From Yoonia sp034652275 (GTDB lineage: Bacteria > Pseudomonadota > Alphaproteobacteria > Rhodobacterales > Rhodobacteraceae): a stretch of 64,000 nt of DNA. The DNA is taken from positions 1,550,001-1,614,000 of the forward strand of contig NZ_JAXIWG010000001.1 of assembly GCF_034652275.1 (NCBI RefSeq), written 5' to 3'. The position numbers and the translations under genes were made by a program. The notes beneath the pieces were generated by a model. The model searched no databases and was not told the origin of the DNA. It saw only the letters and a list, made by a program, of their open reading frames with translations. Each line of letters opens with the position of its first letter. Position 1 is the stretch's first letter. Shown here piece by piece: positions 35,748-43,681 of the stretch.

Positions 35748-36506
35748 TCACTTCGGCGGCAGGCGCAGACCGCCGTCAAGCCGGATCACTTCGGCGTTCA
35801 GATAGCGGTTGGTCAAGCACATCAGCACCAGATCGGCAAACTCTGCCGGATCACCCAGACGGTGCGGAAACGGCACTGATGCGGCGATGCCGGCCTGTAC
35901 ATCATCCGGCAGTTCGGCCAGCAGCGGTGTCAGGAAAATACCCGGAGCCACAGTGTTGACCCTGATGCCAAAGCGGGCGAGTTCGCGCGCCGCAGGCAGG
36001 GCCAGTGCAACAATCCCGCCTTTCGATGCGGCATAGGCGGCCTGCCCGATCTGGCCGTCAAAGGCGGCAACCGACGCGGTGTTGACGATCGCACCGCGCC
36101 CGCCATCGGCGTCAGGCGCATTGTTCTGCATCCGTGCCGCCGCCAGACGCAGCATATTGAAAGTGCCGATCAGGTTCACGCGGATGGTGCGTTCAAACGC
36201 ATCCAGCGCCATCGGCCCTTCGCGCCCGACGATGCGCGATGCACCACCGATACCGGCGCAATTCACCAACCCGCGCAACGGCCCTTGCGCCGCGATTGCG
36301 GTGTCAAGGGCGGCACCCGCAGCTTCATCCGTCACATCCAGTGTCAGGGCGAAACCGCCGGTTTCAGCCGCGACATGCGCGGCACTTTCGCCACTGCGGT
36401 CGATCACTGTCACCGTTGCGCCGCGTGCGGCCAAGGCGCGCGCCACCGCCGCGCCAAGACCGGACCCGCCGCCGGTGACGGCCACATGTGCACCCGATAT
36501 TTGCAT
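35748..36506 (-). CDS. SDR 3-hydroxyacyl-CoA dehydrogenase of ferulate shortening
   Basis: A 252-residue classical SDR with TGGGSGLGAAVARAL at 10-24 and the catalytic 'AYAASKGGIVAL' (YxxxK). It resembles type II 3-hydroxyacyl-CoA dehydrogenases. It overlaps the feruloyl-CoA synthetase stop by one base. In the beta-oxidative ferulate pathway described in Agrobacterium an NAD-dependent enzyme oxidises the 3-hydroxy-3-aryl-propionyl-CoA to the 3-keto thioester, and this gene fits that step. Confidence 0.75.
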   Translation of the reverse strand: MQISGAHVAVTGGGSGLGAAVARALAARGATVTVIDRSGESAAHVAAETGGFALTLDVTDEAAGAALDTAIAAQGPLRGLVNCAGIGGASRIVGREGPMALDAFERTIRVNLIGTFNMLRLAAARMQNNAPDADGGRGAIVNTASVAAFDGQIGQAAYAASKGGIVALALPAARELARFGIRVNTVAPGIFLTPLLAELPDDVQAGIAASVPFPHRLGDPAEFADLVLMCLTNRYLNAEVIRLDGGLRLPPK

Positions 36507-38344
36507 CAGCGTTTTCCTTTCCAGTCAGCCACGATCAATGCCGGATCGCCCGCCCACAGCGCCGCCGCCAGACCGGCCCGTTCGCGCAAGACTGCGCGCT
36601 GGTTGACGGAACCTTTGTCCGTCACCTCGCCTTTGTCGAAACTCAGCGGTGTTGCCAGCACCAAGGCGGCCACCACACGCGACGCGCTGCCGGTCGCGGC
36701 CTTGGCATGGGCGGTCAGGCGTGCGGCAAAGGCGCTGCTGACAGCCGGATGCGCCAGCACTTTGGCCGGATCGGTTTCGCCTGCCATATCGCACAAGGCC
36801 GCCCAGTTCGGCACCAGAAGCGCGCGCAGATCATCTCGGTTTTCGCCTGCGATCACCGCATCCGAAATCATCCCGCCCATCGCATTGACCAAGGCGGCAC
36901 GCAAAGCGCCAACAGCGACCCATGTTCCGGTGGCCAGCTTGAAATTTTCCGCCAGCCGTCCGTCAAAGATAAACCCCGACGCCGGATCGCCAGCCACCGC
37001 ATAGCGCAGCGCATCGCCCAGTTTGTAAAACCCTTCCTCGTCATATGCGGCCGCAGTCAGGGCCGGATTGCGCCAGTAACCGGGCGTGACCGAGGGGCTT
37101 TTGATGCGCGCTTCCAGCTTGTCCTCGTGCGGGACCAGCTTGAGCGTGACACCCGCTGCCGGAAAACCGATATTGCCGGGGCGGTCCTTTTTGTCGCTGT
37201 AATACAGCGCGAAAGGCCCTGTTTCCGTGGCCCCGAGGCCCGACACAATCGGCACCCCGCCCGCCACCTTGCGCGCGGCCAGCGCAGTCAGCCTGTCCCA
37301 GATCGGCTGACCCATGCCAGCACCGGCATACATCAGCATCCGCAGACGCGAAAAGAAAGTTTCGGCCAGCGCGTCATCCTGTTCCATCACATCCATCAGA
37401 AACTGATAGCCGATCGGCACGTTGAAATACCATGTCGGCGCCACCTCGCGCAGGGTCCGGATGGTGCGGGCGATGTCGTTGGGCGTGGGGCGGCCATCGT
37501 CAATGTAATAGCTGCCGCCAAAATAGATCGCCATGTTGAACACCTTGTTGCCGCTGGCAGTGTGGTTCCATGGCGCCCAATCGACCAGAACCGGCGGTTC
37601 ATCGACCAGAAAATCATAGGCAGCTCCGATCATCGCCTGATTGGCGCACAGCATCCGCTGCGTCTGGATCACGGCCTTGGGGCTGCCTGTTGTGCCAGAG
37701 GTGAACAGGAACTTGGCCACAGTATCGGGCCCCACCGCTGCATGCGCGGCTTCGGCGTGTGGCGAAACCGGTGTCGCCAGCAGGCTGTCATAGGCCAGAA
37801 TCGGGCGTGTTGCGCTGTTGCCAGTACGGCAGGCCAGCACCACATCCGGCCCGAAAACCGCGTCTATAGCGGGCATGAACCTGTCGGCATCATCGGCAAA
37901 GATCATACCCGGCGTCAGCTGCGCGGCAACCTGTGTCAGCTTGTTGCGATCTTCGCCCGACAGCGCATAAGCAGGCGACAGGGCGGCCGATGGAATACCC
38001 ACATGCTGCGCGCCCAAGGCCATCAGCGCATGGGACAGGCTGTTGCCGGACAGGATGAGCAATGGCCGTTCCACCGACAGCCCCTGCGCCAATAACGCCG
38101 CACCAATCGATCTGATCGCCGCCGCCCCCGCCCCGTAGGTGACACGCGCCCATGCACCATCCGCACCGCGTTCGGCCATCCACAGCCGGTCGGGATCGGT
38201 GCTGGCCCAATGCATGAACCGTTCGGTCATGCACCGGGGATAAGGGGCAAGTGCGGCCTCTTGCCAGATCAGGGTGGTGCCGTCGGCGCGTGTTTGGCTC
38301 AGCAGTCTGATCGACTGGCCAGCATGTGTTGCGTTGCCTTTCAT
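36506..38344 (-). CDS. fcs: Feruloyl-CoA synthetase
   Basis: Activates ferulate (and probably 4-coumarate, caffeate) to the CoA thioester with ATP. The 612-residue adenylate-forming enzyme has the P-loop 'FLFTSGTTGSPKAVIQTQRMLCANQ', then 'VDWAPWNHTASGN', 'YNVPIGYQFL'-like 'YFNVPIGYQFL' and 'SGLGATETGPFALYYSD', the layout of FerA/Fcs proteins. The ATG at 38344 follows GGAGGGG. It begins a two-gene operon with the SDR and is divergent from the crotonase gene. Confidence 0.9.
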   Translation of the reverse strand: MKGNATHAGQSIRLLSQTRADGTTLIWQEAALAPYPRCMTERFMHWASTDPDRLWMAERGADGAWARVTYGAGAAAIRSIGAALLAQGLSVERPLLILSGNSLSHALMALGAQHVGIPSAALSPAYALSGEDRNKLTQVAAQLTPGMIFADDADRFMPAIDAVFGPDVVLACRTGNSATRPILAYDSLLATPVSPHAEAAHAAVGPDTVAKFLFTSGTTGSPKAVIQTQRMLCANQAMIGAAYDFLVDEPPVLVDWAPWNHTASGNKVFNMAIYFGGSYYIDDGRPTPNDIARTIRTLREVAPTWYFNVPIGYQFLMDVMEQDDALAETFFSRLRMLMYAGAGMGQPIWDRLTALAARKVAGGVPIVSGLGATETGPFALYYSDKKDRPGNIGFPAAGVTLKLVPHEDKLEARIKSPSVTPGYWRNPALTAAAYDEEGFYKLGDALRYAVAGDPASGFIFDGRLAENFKLATGTWVAVGALRAALVNAMGGMISDAVIAGENRDDLRALLVPNWAALCDMAGETDPAKVLAHPAVSSAFAARLTAHAKAATGSASRVVAALVLATPLSFDKGEVTDKGSVNQRAVLRERAGLAAALWAGDPALIVADWKGKR

Positions 38345-38395
38345 GGCCCCTCCGTTGACAAAAACATGTTGCCATCACCGGATGGACAATAGTTA

Positions 38396-38419
38396 TTGGT
38401 CATAACAGTACTGCACCAA
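38396..38419. promoter_or_regulatory. Inverted-repeat operator between fcs and the crotonase gene
   Basis: TTGGT (38396-38400) and ACCAA (38415-38419) flank an 8-base palindrome CAGTACTG (38406-38413). It lies 52 bases from fcs and 100 bases from the crotonase start in the divergent promoter region, where one repressor could control both sides of the ferulate module. Confidence 0.5.
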
Positions 38420-38518
38420 ACAAATTTTGCAAGAGATGTTTACAACATAATATTTATGACACATAACTATAGTGAAAGAGCGTCGCACCGCGGCGAAGAT
38501 CCCGAAAAGGAGCGCAAG

Positions 38519-39307
38519 ATGGATGGACAGATGAACCAGTTGGTCACGTATGAATTGCGCGGGGAAATCGCGTTGATCGGGTTGAACCGCCCCGCCAAAC
38601 GCAATGCCATCAGTGACCGCTTTGTCGAAACATTGCATGATGCGGTCGAGCAAGCGCAGCGCGAGGCGAAAGCCGCTGTGATCTTTGGCGAAGGCCAGCA
38701 CTTTTGCGCGGGTCTCGATCTGGCCGAACATGTCGAAAAGCCGCTGATCGCCGCCGTGCAAGGGTCACGTCGCTGGCACCGCGTCTTTGATGGGATCGAA
38801 CGGGGTGAAATCCCGTTTATCGTCGCGTTGCAGGGTGCAGTTGTTGGTGGCGGCTTTGAACTGGCCGCAGCGGCGCATATCCGCGTTGCCGATGAAACCG
38901 CGTTTTTTGGCCTGCCCGAAGGCACCCGGGGCATCTTTGTGGGCGGCGGTGGATCGGTGCGGATCGCGCGGCTGATCGGCGCGCAACGCATGGGCGACAT
39001 GATGCTGACCGGACGCACCGTGTCCCCCCAGCAGATGGAGCAATGGGGTGGCGTATCCTATGTCGTGCCGGCAGGAGACGCATTGACCAAAGCCATCGCA
39101 CTGGCGCAGGCGGCCGCACAAAACGCGCCGATGTCCAACTACGCCATTATCAACGCCCTGCCCCGCATCCGTGACATGTCATCCGAAGACGGGCTGTTCG
39201 TGGAATCGCTGATGTCGTCGCTGACCTCGGCCACACCAGAGGCGACCGAACGCCTGCGCGCCTTTCTGGAAAAACGCACGGCCAAGCTTGCAGCCCCCAA
39301 GGACTGA
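38519..39307 (+). CDS. Crotonase-family feruloyl-CoA hydratase
   Basis: A 262-residue crotonase. 'HFCAGLDLAEHV' and 'GGGFELAAAAHIRVADETAFFGLPEGTRGIFVGGGGS' form the CoA pocket, oxyanion hole and Glu positions. The start at 38519 has AAGGAG seven bases upstream. It is likely to hydrate the double bond of feruloyl-CoA. Some homologues continue to vanillin plus acetyl-CoA (hydratase-lyase); the neighbouring SDR and amidohydrolase favour hydration without the lyase step, but this cannot be decided from sequence. Confidence 0.75.
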   Translation: MDGQMNQLVTYELRGEIALIGLNRPAKRNAISDRFVETLHDAVEQAQREAKAAVIFGEGQHFCAGLDLAEHVEKPLIAAVQGSRRWHRVFDGIERGEIPFIVALQGAVVGGGFELAAAAHIRVADETAFFGLPEGTRGIFVGGGGSVRIARLIGAQRMGDMMLTGRTVSPQQMEQWGGVSYVVPAGDALTKAIALAQAAAQNAPMSNYAIINALPRIRDMSSEDGLFVESLMSSLTSATPEATERLRAFLEKRTAKLAAPKD

Positions 39308-39312
39308 CCGCC

Positions 39313-40188
39313 ATGAACCTTGATGACATCATCGCCATTGATTTCCACACCCATGCCGAAGAACCGTGCAATTGCCACCGCGATGACGGCTATAACGAAT
39401 TTCAGGCTGGCATGGCCGCCTATTTCCGCAATCCCGCAGGCATCGACGGGATGCTGCCCACCGTGCCGCAGACCGCCGCCTATTACCGCGAACGCAAGAT
39501 TGCGGCGGTGATCTTTGGTGTGGATGCCGAACGCGAGACGGGTTTTTACCGCCACAACAACGAAGAAATCGCACAGCTCGCCGCAGAAAACAGCGATATC
39601 CTGATCCCTTTCGCCAGCATCGACCCCGCCAAAGGCAAGCTGGGCGCACGTGAAGCCCGCCGTCTGGTGCGGGATTTCGGCGTCAAAGGGTTCAAATTCC
39701 ACCCCACCATGCAGGGGTTTTACCCCAATGACCGCATGGCCTATCCGCTATATGAAGCGATTGCCGAAGAAGGCGCGATCGCGCTGTTCCACACCGGCCA
39801 GACCGGCGTTGGCTCTGGTATGCGCGGCGGTATGGGGATGCGGCTGAAATATTCCAACCCGATCCATATCGACGATGTGGCGGTGGATTTCCCCGATATG
39901 ACCATCGTGCTGGCACATCCGTCCTTTCCGTGGACCGAAGAAGGGCTGGCCATCGCGCAGCACAAACCCAATGTCTATATCGACATGTCGGGCTGGTCGC
40001 CGAAATACTTTCCGCAGATCTTTGTCCATTACGCCAACACGATCCTGAAAAACAAAATGCTGTTCGGCTCTGACTGGCCCGCGATCACGCCCGACCGCTG
40101 GTTGAAGGATTTCGCCGACCTGCCGATCCGCGACGAGGTGCGGCCACTGATCCTGAAAGAGAACGCGCGGCGCATTCTGAAGCTTTAG
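39313..40188 (+). CDS. Amidohydrolase-family protein, probable 3-ketoacyl-CoA hydrolase
   Basis: A 291-residue metal-dependent hydrolase of the ACMSD/amidohydrolase-2 type. Metal motifs: 'IDFHTHAEEP' at 9-18, 'GFKFHPTMQGF', 'LFHTGQTG', 'LAHPSFPW' and 'FGSDWPAIT'. It lies five bases after the crotonase. In CoA-dependent hydroxycinnamate pathways (CouO of Rhodococcus, the ferulate locus of Agrobacterium) an amidohydrolase homologue releases the aromatic acid from the 3-ketoacyl-CoA; vanillate would be the product here. A decarboxylase role is the alternative. Confidence 0.65.
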   Translation: MNLDDIIAIDFHTHAEEPCNCHRDDGYNEFQAGMAAYFRNPAGIDGMLPTVPQTAAYYRERKIAAVIFGVDAERETGFYRHNNEEIAQLAAENSDILIPFASIDPAKGKLGAREARRLVRDFGVKGFKFHPTMQGFYPNDRMAYPLYEAIAEEGAIALFHTGQTGVGSGMRGGMGMRLKYSNPIHIDDVAVDFPDMTIVLAHPSFPWTEEGLAIAQHKPNVYIDMSGWSPKYFPQIFVHYANTILKNKMLFGSDWPAITPDRWLKDFADLPIRDEVRPLILKENARRILKL

Positions 40189-40190
40189 CA

Positions 40191-40200
40191 ATGTATACAT
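40191..40200. promoter_or_regulatory. GntR operator copy 1
   Basis: ATGTATACAT, a perfect 10-base palindrome between the amidohydrolase stop and the GntR gene. TTGTATGCAT at 40226-40235 is a two-mismatch copy 35 bases further on. TGTATACA-type palindromes are typical GntR/FadR-subfamily sites; here they suggest autoregulation. Confidence 0.7.
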
Positions 40201-40248
40201 GACGACCAACCATGCTATCCTACAGTTGTATGCATGGAGACGTCAGTC

Positions 40249-40977
40249 ATGGCCGCAGAACGCAGCTCTACACACGCGCATCGCGCACTGATCACGCTGC
40301 GCCAGCGCATCCTGAATGGTGAACTGCCCGGCGGCACGCGGCTTTACGAAGTCGCACTGGCAGAGGCGCTTGGCATCTCGCGCACACCGGTTCGGGCAGC
40401 ATTGTCACGCTTGGCCGAAGAGGCGTTGCTGGACCGCAACGCCGGTGGCGGTTTCATCGTGCGCAGCTTTGCCGTCGCTGATGTGGTTGACACGATCGAG
40501 TTGCGGGGCGTGCTGGAAGGCACCGCCGCGCGGCTGGCGGCCGAACGCGGCGCACCACCTGAACTCTTGGCAGAAACGGGCGCGATCCTGCGCGGCATCG
40601 ACACCCTTTTTCAGATAGAAACTATTGATATGGAAGGGTATTCGCACCTCAATTCCAGATTTCATGACCTGCTCGCGCGGATGTCGCAAAGTGAAGTGCT
40701 GATCCGCGAGATCGCGCGCATCATCGCCCTTCCATTTGCTTCCCCTTCGGCGTTTTTGGACGACCAGTCGCGGCAGACTGACCTGGTCAAGACGCTGGCC
40801 GCAGCACAGGATCAGCACCGCGCCGTCATCGAGGCAATCACCCACCGCGAAGGATCGCGCGCCGAATCACTTGCCCGCGAACACGCCCGCGCAGCGCGGC
40901 GGAACGTCGAATTCCTGCTTTCACGCGAAGCAACCCCGAAGGATGGTGCACCGAGTCTTGCAATTCTGTCGGCCTGA
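40249..40977 (+). CDS. GntR-family (FCD) regulator of the O-demethylase gene
   Basis: A 242-residue FadR-subfamily protein: HTH at about 10-65 ('LYEVALAEALGISRTPVRAALSRLAEEALL') and a helical FCD ligand domain ('HLNSRFHDLLARMS', with metal-site residues). The ATG at 40249 with GGAGA eight bases upstream is preferred over one at 40234 that lies in the operator-like repeat. Perfect ATGTATACAT sites flank it at both ends and precede the LigM-type gene, so it is probably a vanillate-responsive repressor similar in role to VanR. Confidence 0.85.
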   Translation: MAAERSSTHAHRALITLRQRILNGELPGGTRLYEVALAEALGISRTPVRAALSRLAEEALLDRNAGGGFIVRSFAVADVVDTIELRGVLEGTAARLAAERGAPPELLAETGAILRGIDTLFQIETIDMEGYSHLNSRFHDLLARMSQSEVLIREIARIIALPFASPSAFLDDQSRQTDLVKTLAAAQDQHRAVIEAITHREGSRAESLAREHARAARRNVEFLLSREATPKDGAPSLAILSA

Positions 40978-40984
40978 CCCGTCA

Positions 40985-40994
40985 ATGTATACAT
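40985..40994. promoter_or_regulatory. GntR operator copy 2
   Basis: ATGTATACAT, identical to the copy at 40191, eight bases after the GntR stop and upstream of the O-demethylase gene. Confidence 0.75.
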
Positions 40995-41059
40995 TTTTTG
41001 CCAACTAGCCCCCTGGAAGACATCATAACCCTTGCCTAACGCGCGCCACCTCCCGCATG

Positions 41060-41069
41060 ATGTATACAT
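41060..41069. promoter_or_regulatory. GntR operator copy 3
   Basis: ATGTATACAT, third perfect copy, 29 bases before the O-demethylase start and 75 bases (centre to centre) from copy 2, a spacing near seven helical turns. Its position over the transcript start would repress the O-demethylase. Confidence 0.75.
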
Positions 41070-41098
41070 TTACTGCACATCCGATCGGGGGGAATTCG

Positions 41099-42505
41099 AT
41101 GACACAAAGCTTGGCAACAGTCATGGCGGGGGCCGGTAATCCGGTCACGCTGCTGCGCAACTCGCGCGCGGGCATGTATGTTTACCCCGTCGTAGCGCCG
41201 GAATTTCAGAACTGGCGCAACGAACAGGTGGCGTGGCGGCAATCGGCGGTGCTGTTCGACCAGTCGCATCACATGGACGAATTGATCGTCGAAGGCCCGG
41301 ACGCAACCGCCTTTCTGTCACACCATGGCATCAATTCTTTCGCAAATTTCGATCTCAACCGCGCCAAGCATTTCGTGCCGGTGACGCCGGCGGGCCATGT
41401 CATCGGGGATCACATCATCTTTCGCGAACGTGAGGACAAATACATTCTGGTCGGGCGTGCGCCGACATCGAACTGGCTGATGTTTTGCGCGGCTTACGGA
41501 AAGTGGAATGTGCGCCTGCGCTATGACCCGCGCAGCCCTAGTCGCCCCGAAGGCGAACGCGTGCTGCGCGAACATTACCGCTTCCAGATCCAAGGACCGG
41601 ATGCGCCTGCGATCTTTGAAAAGCTTCACGGCGGCCCGGTGCCAGAGATCAAGTTCTTCCATGTCGACCGGATCAAAATCGGGTCAAAAACGGTGCAGGC
41701 CTTGCGCCATGGCATGTCCGGTGCGCCGGGTCTGGAAATCTGGGGGCCTTACAAGGACAAAGATTATATCCACTCGACCATTTTGCAGGCCGCCCGCGAT
41801 GCAGGTGTGAACCTTGTCCAATGCGGCAGCCGCGCCTATTCGACAAACACGCTTGAATCGGGATGGATCCCCTCGCCCCTGCCTGGCATCTACACCGGTG
41901 ACGGCATGCTCAAGGACTACCGCGATTGGTTGGGGGCCGACAGCTATGAGGCGGCAGGCGCCATCGGCGGCAGCTTTGTGTCGGACAATATCGAAGACTA
42001 TTACGTCAACCCGTTCGAGCTTGGGTATGATTTCTATATCGGTTGGAAAAAGGACGATTTCGTCGGTAAGGCTGCGCTGGCCGCGATGAAAGGCAGCACG
42101 GACAACCGCAAGAAGGTGACGTTCGAATGGAACCGTGACGATGTGCTAAAGGTCATCGCCTCAAACTTTGAACCTGGTGTGCCGTTCAAATGGATCGACT
42201 TCCCGCAGCCGAACTATGCCTCTTCCTCTGCCGACAGGATCGAGCGCGACGGCAAGATGGTGGGTATGAGCATGTTCAACGGCTATTCCTATAACGAACG
42301 CAGTATGTTGTCGCTTGGGGTCGTGTCGCAGGACGTGCAGGAAAACGACATCCTGACGCTGAAATGGGGCGAGCCTGAAACCACCGGCAAGACCTCGACC
42401 GAGCCGCATCGCCAAACCGAAATCCGTGTGCGGGTGGCCGCTACGCCCTATGCTGCCGAGGCGCGGACAAACTACGCCGACAGCTGGCGCAGCAAGCCAC
42501 GGTGA
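41099..42505 (+). CDS. ligM: Tetrahydrofolate-dependent aromatic O-demethylase
   Basis: Transfers the methyl group of vanillate (or syringate/3-O-methylgallate) to tetrahydrofolate, giving protocatechuate. The 468-residue GcvT-fold protein has 'VLFDQSHHMDELIVEGPDATAFLSHHGINS', 'HFVPVTPAGHVIGDHIIF' and 'YYVNPFELGYDFYIGWKKDDFVGKAAL', as in LigM/DesA. The start MTQSLATVMAGAG at 41099 follows GGGGGGA; an earlier in-frame ATG lies inside the operator. LigM and DesA cannot be told apart by eye. Confidence 0.82.
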   Translation: MTQSLATVMAGAGNPVTLLRNSRAGMYVYPVVAPEFQNWRNEQVAWRQSAVLFDQSHHMDELIVEGPDATAFLSHHGINSFANFDLNRAKHFVPVTPAGHVIGDHIIFREREDKYILVGRAPTSNWLMFCAAYGKWNVRLRYDPRSPSRPEGERVLREHYRFQIQGPDAPAIFEKLHGGPVPEIKFFHVDRIKIGSKTVQALRHGMSGAPGLEIWGPYKDKDYIHSTILQAARDAGVNLVQCGSRAYSTNTLESGWIPSPLPGIYTGDGMLKDYRDWLGADSYEAAGAIGGSFVSDNIEDYYVNPFELGYDFYIGWKKDDFVGKAALAAMKGSTDNRKKVTFEWNRDDVLKVIASNFEPGVPFKWIDFPQPNYASSSADRIERDGKMVGMSMFNGYSYNERSMLSLGVVSQDVQENDILTLKWGEPETTGKTSTEPHRQTEIRVRVAATPYAAEARTNYADSWRSKPR

Positions 42506-42508
42506 TGC

Positions 42509-42528
42509 TGCGGGTCCCTGCACCCGCA
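42509..42528 (+). terminator. Stem-loop after the O-demethylase gene
   Basis: TGCGGGT and ACCCGCA form a perfect 7-bp stem with a six-base loop four bases after the stop. No T run follows, so termination is uncertain. Confidence 0.4.
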
Positions 42529-42640
42529 ACAATGGGGCGATCCGTGCAGTCTTTGCCTGAAAGTCAAGGACATCCGCGGATCAGCCCTATGCCATTTTGC
42601 CGATAGTCTTGCCGACCAACACGATCTGCGGAGTGTATTG

Positions 42641-43681
42641 ATGACGACACTTGTCTTTATTCCAGGTCTTGTCAGCGACGCCTTTGTCTGGCGCGCGGCA
42701 ATTGCGGCAGTGGGCGACCTGCCATGCGTGGTGGCCGATGTCACAACGCAACCCGGCATCCCCGACATGGCACGCGATCTGTTGGCGCGGCATCAGGGGC
42801 GGCTGGTTTTGGTGGGCCATTCGATGGGCGGGCGGGTTGCGATGGAAATGGCGCGCATGGCCCCCGGGCGCATCGCGGGCATGGCGCTGCTGAACACGGG
42901 TACACATCCGCCGCGCGCAGGCGAAGCGGACAAGCGGCAGGCGATGATCGATCTGGCACATACTGCCGGCATGGCGGCTATGGCGGCGGTCTGGTTGCCC
43001 GGCATGATGCGGCCAGACGCCGACCCTGATCTGGCGGCCGAACTGACAGCGATGGTCTGCCGCGCCACCCCCGAAATCCACGAACGCCAGTTGCGTGCCT
43101 TGTTGTCGCGGCCCGATGCGGCGGCCAGCCTGACCTACAAAGGGCCGATGCTGCTGGTCACCGGCCGGCAGGATGCCTGGAGCCCGATTGCCCAGCATCA
43201 GGATATCGCACGGATTTGCCCGCAAGCGCGGCTGGAGGTGGTCGAGAACGCAGGCCATTTCGCCCCCGTTGAACAGGCAGCGACCGTGGCCGCATTGCTT
43301 GGCGCATGGGCGCGCGATGTTGCGGTGGTCGATGCAGGGCTGGACCGGATTCCGCAAACCCCGCTGTTCGACCGTCCCCGCAGCACCGCAGGCTATGCGT
43401 TGAACAAAATGGCGATGGGCCTTGCCACCCCCGAAGGCCGCGCCGCGTTTCGCGCGGATGAACAGGCGTATCTTGACCGTTTTGCCCTGACCGCCGAACA
43501 GCGCGCCGCCGTTCTGGCCCGCGACTGGGCCGAAATGGTGCGGCTGGGTGGCAATCTTTTCTACATCCTCAAGATTTCTGCCGTGGACCCGACGCCAATC
43601 CGCGACATCGGTGCCGCGCAGGCGGGGCTAAGCCTTGATACATTTCTGGAAACGCGGCTGGGAAAGGTGACAAATGGCTAG
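42641..43681 (+). CDS. Fusion of alpha/beta-hydrolase and protocatechuate 4,5-dioxygenase alpha subunit (LigA)
   Basis: A 346-residue two-domain protein. Residues 1-225 are an alpha/beta hydrolase with a complete triad: Ser61 in 'VGHSMGG', Asp178 in 'TGRQDAW', His206 in 'NAGHFAP'. Residues from about 237 are a full LigA: 'TPLFDRPRSTAGYALNKMAMGLATPEGRAAFRADE' and 'MVRLGGNLFYILKISAVD'. LigA is normally a separate small protein or fused to LigB. The start at 42641 has GGAG seven bases upstream. It overlaps ligB by eight bases. The hydrolase domain may open 2-pyrone-4,6-dicarboxylate, a lactone, since no ligI is seen; this is inference. Confidence 0.85.
   Translation: MTTLVFIPGLVSDAFVWRAAIAAVGDLPCVVADVTTQPGIPDMARDLLARHQGRLVLVGHSMGGRVAMEMARMAPGRIAGMALLNTGTHPPRAGEADKRQAMIDLAHTAGMAAMAAVWLPGMMRPDADPDLAAELTAMVCRATPEIHERQLRALLSRPDAAASLTYKGPMLLVTGRQDAWSPIAQHQDIARICPQARLEVVENAGHFAPVEQAATVAALLGAWARDVAVVDAGLDRIPQTPLFDRPRSTAGYALNKMAMGLATPEGRAAFRADEQAYLDRFALTAEQRAAVLARDWAEMVRLGGNLFYILKISAVDPTPIRDIGAAQAGLSLDTFLETRLGKVTNG

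Noticed and set aside
39313..40188. The amidohydrolase as LigI (2-pyrone-4,6-dicarboxylate hydrolase)
   Set aside because: Its metal motif and flanking sequence are of the ACMSD type and do not match the LigI sequence pattern I know; linkage to the crotonase favours the ferulate pathway.
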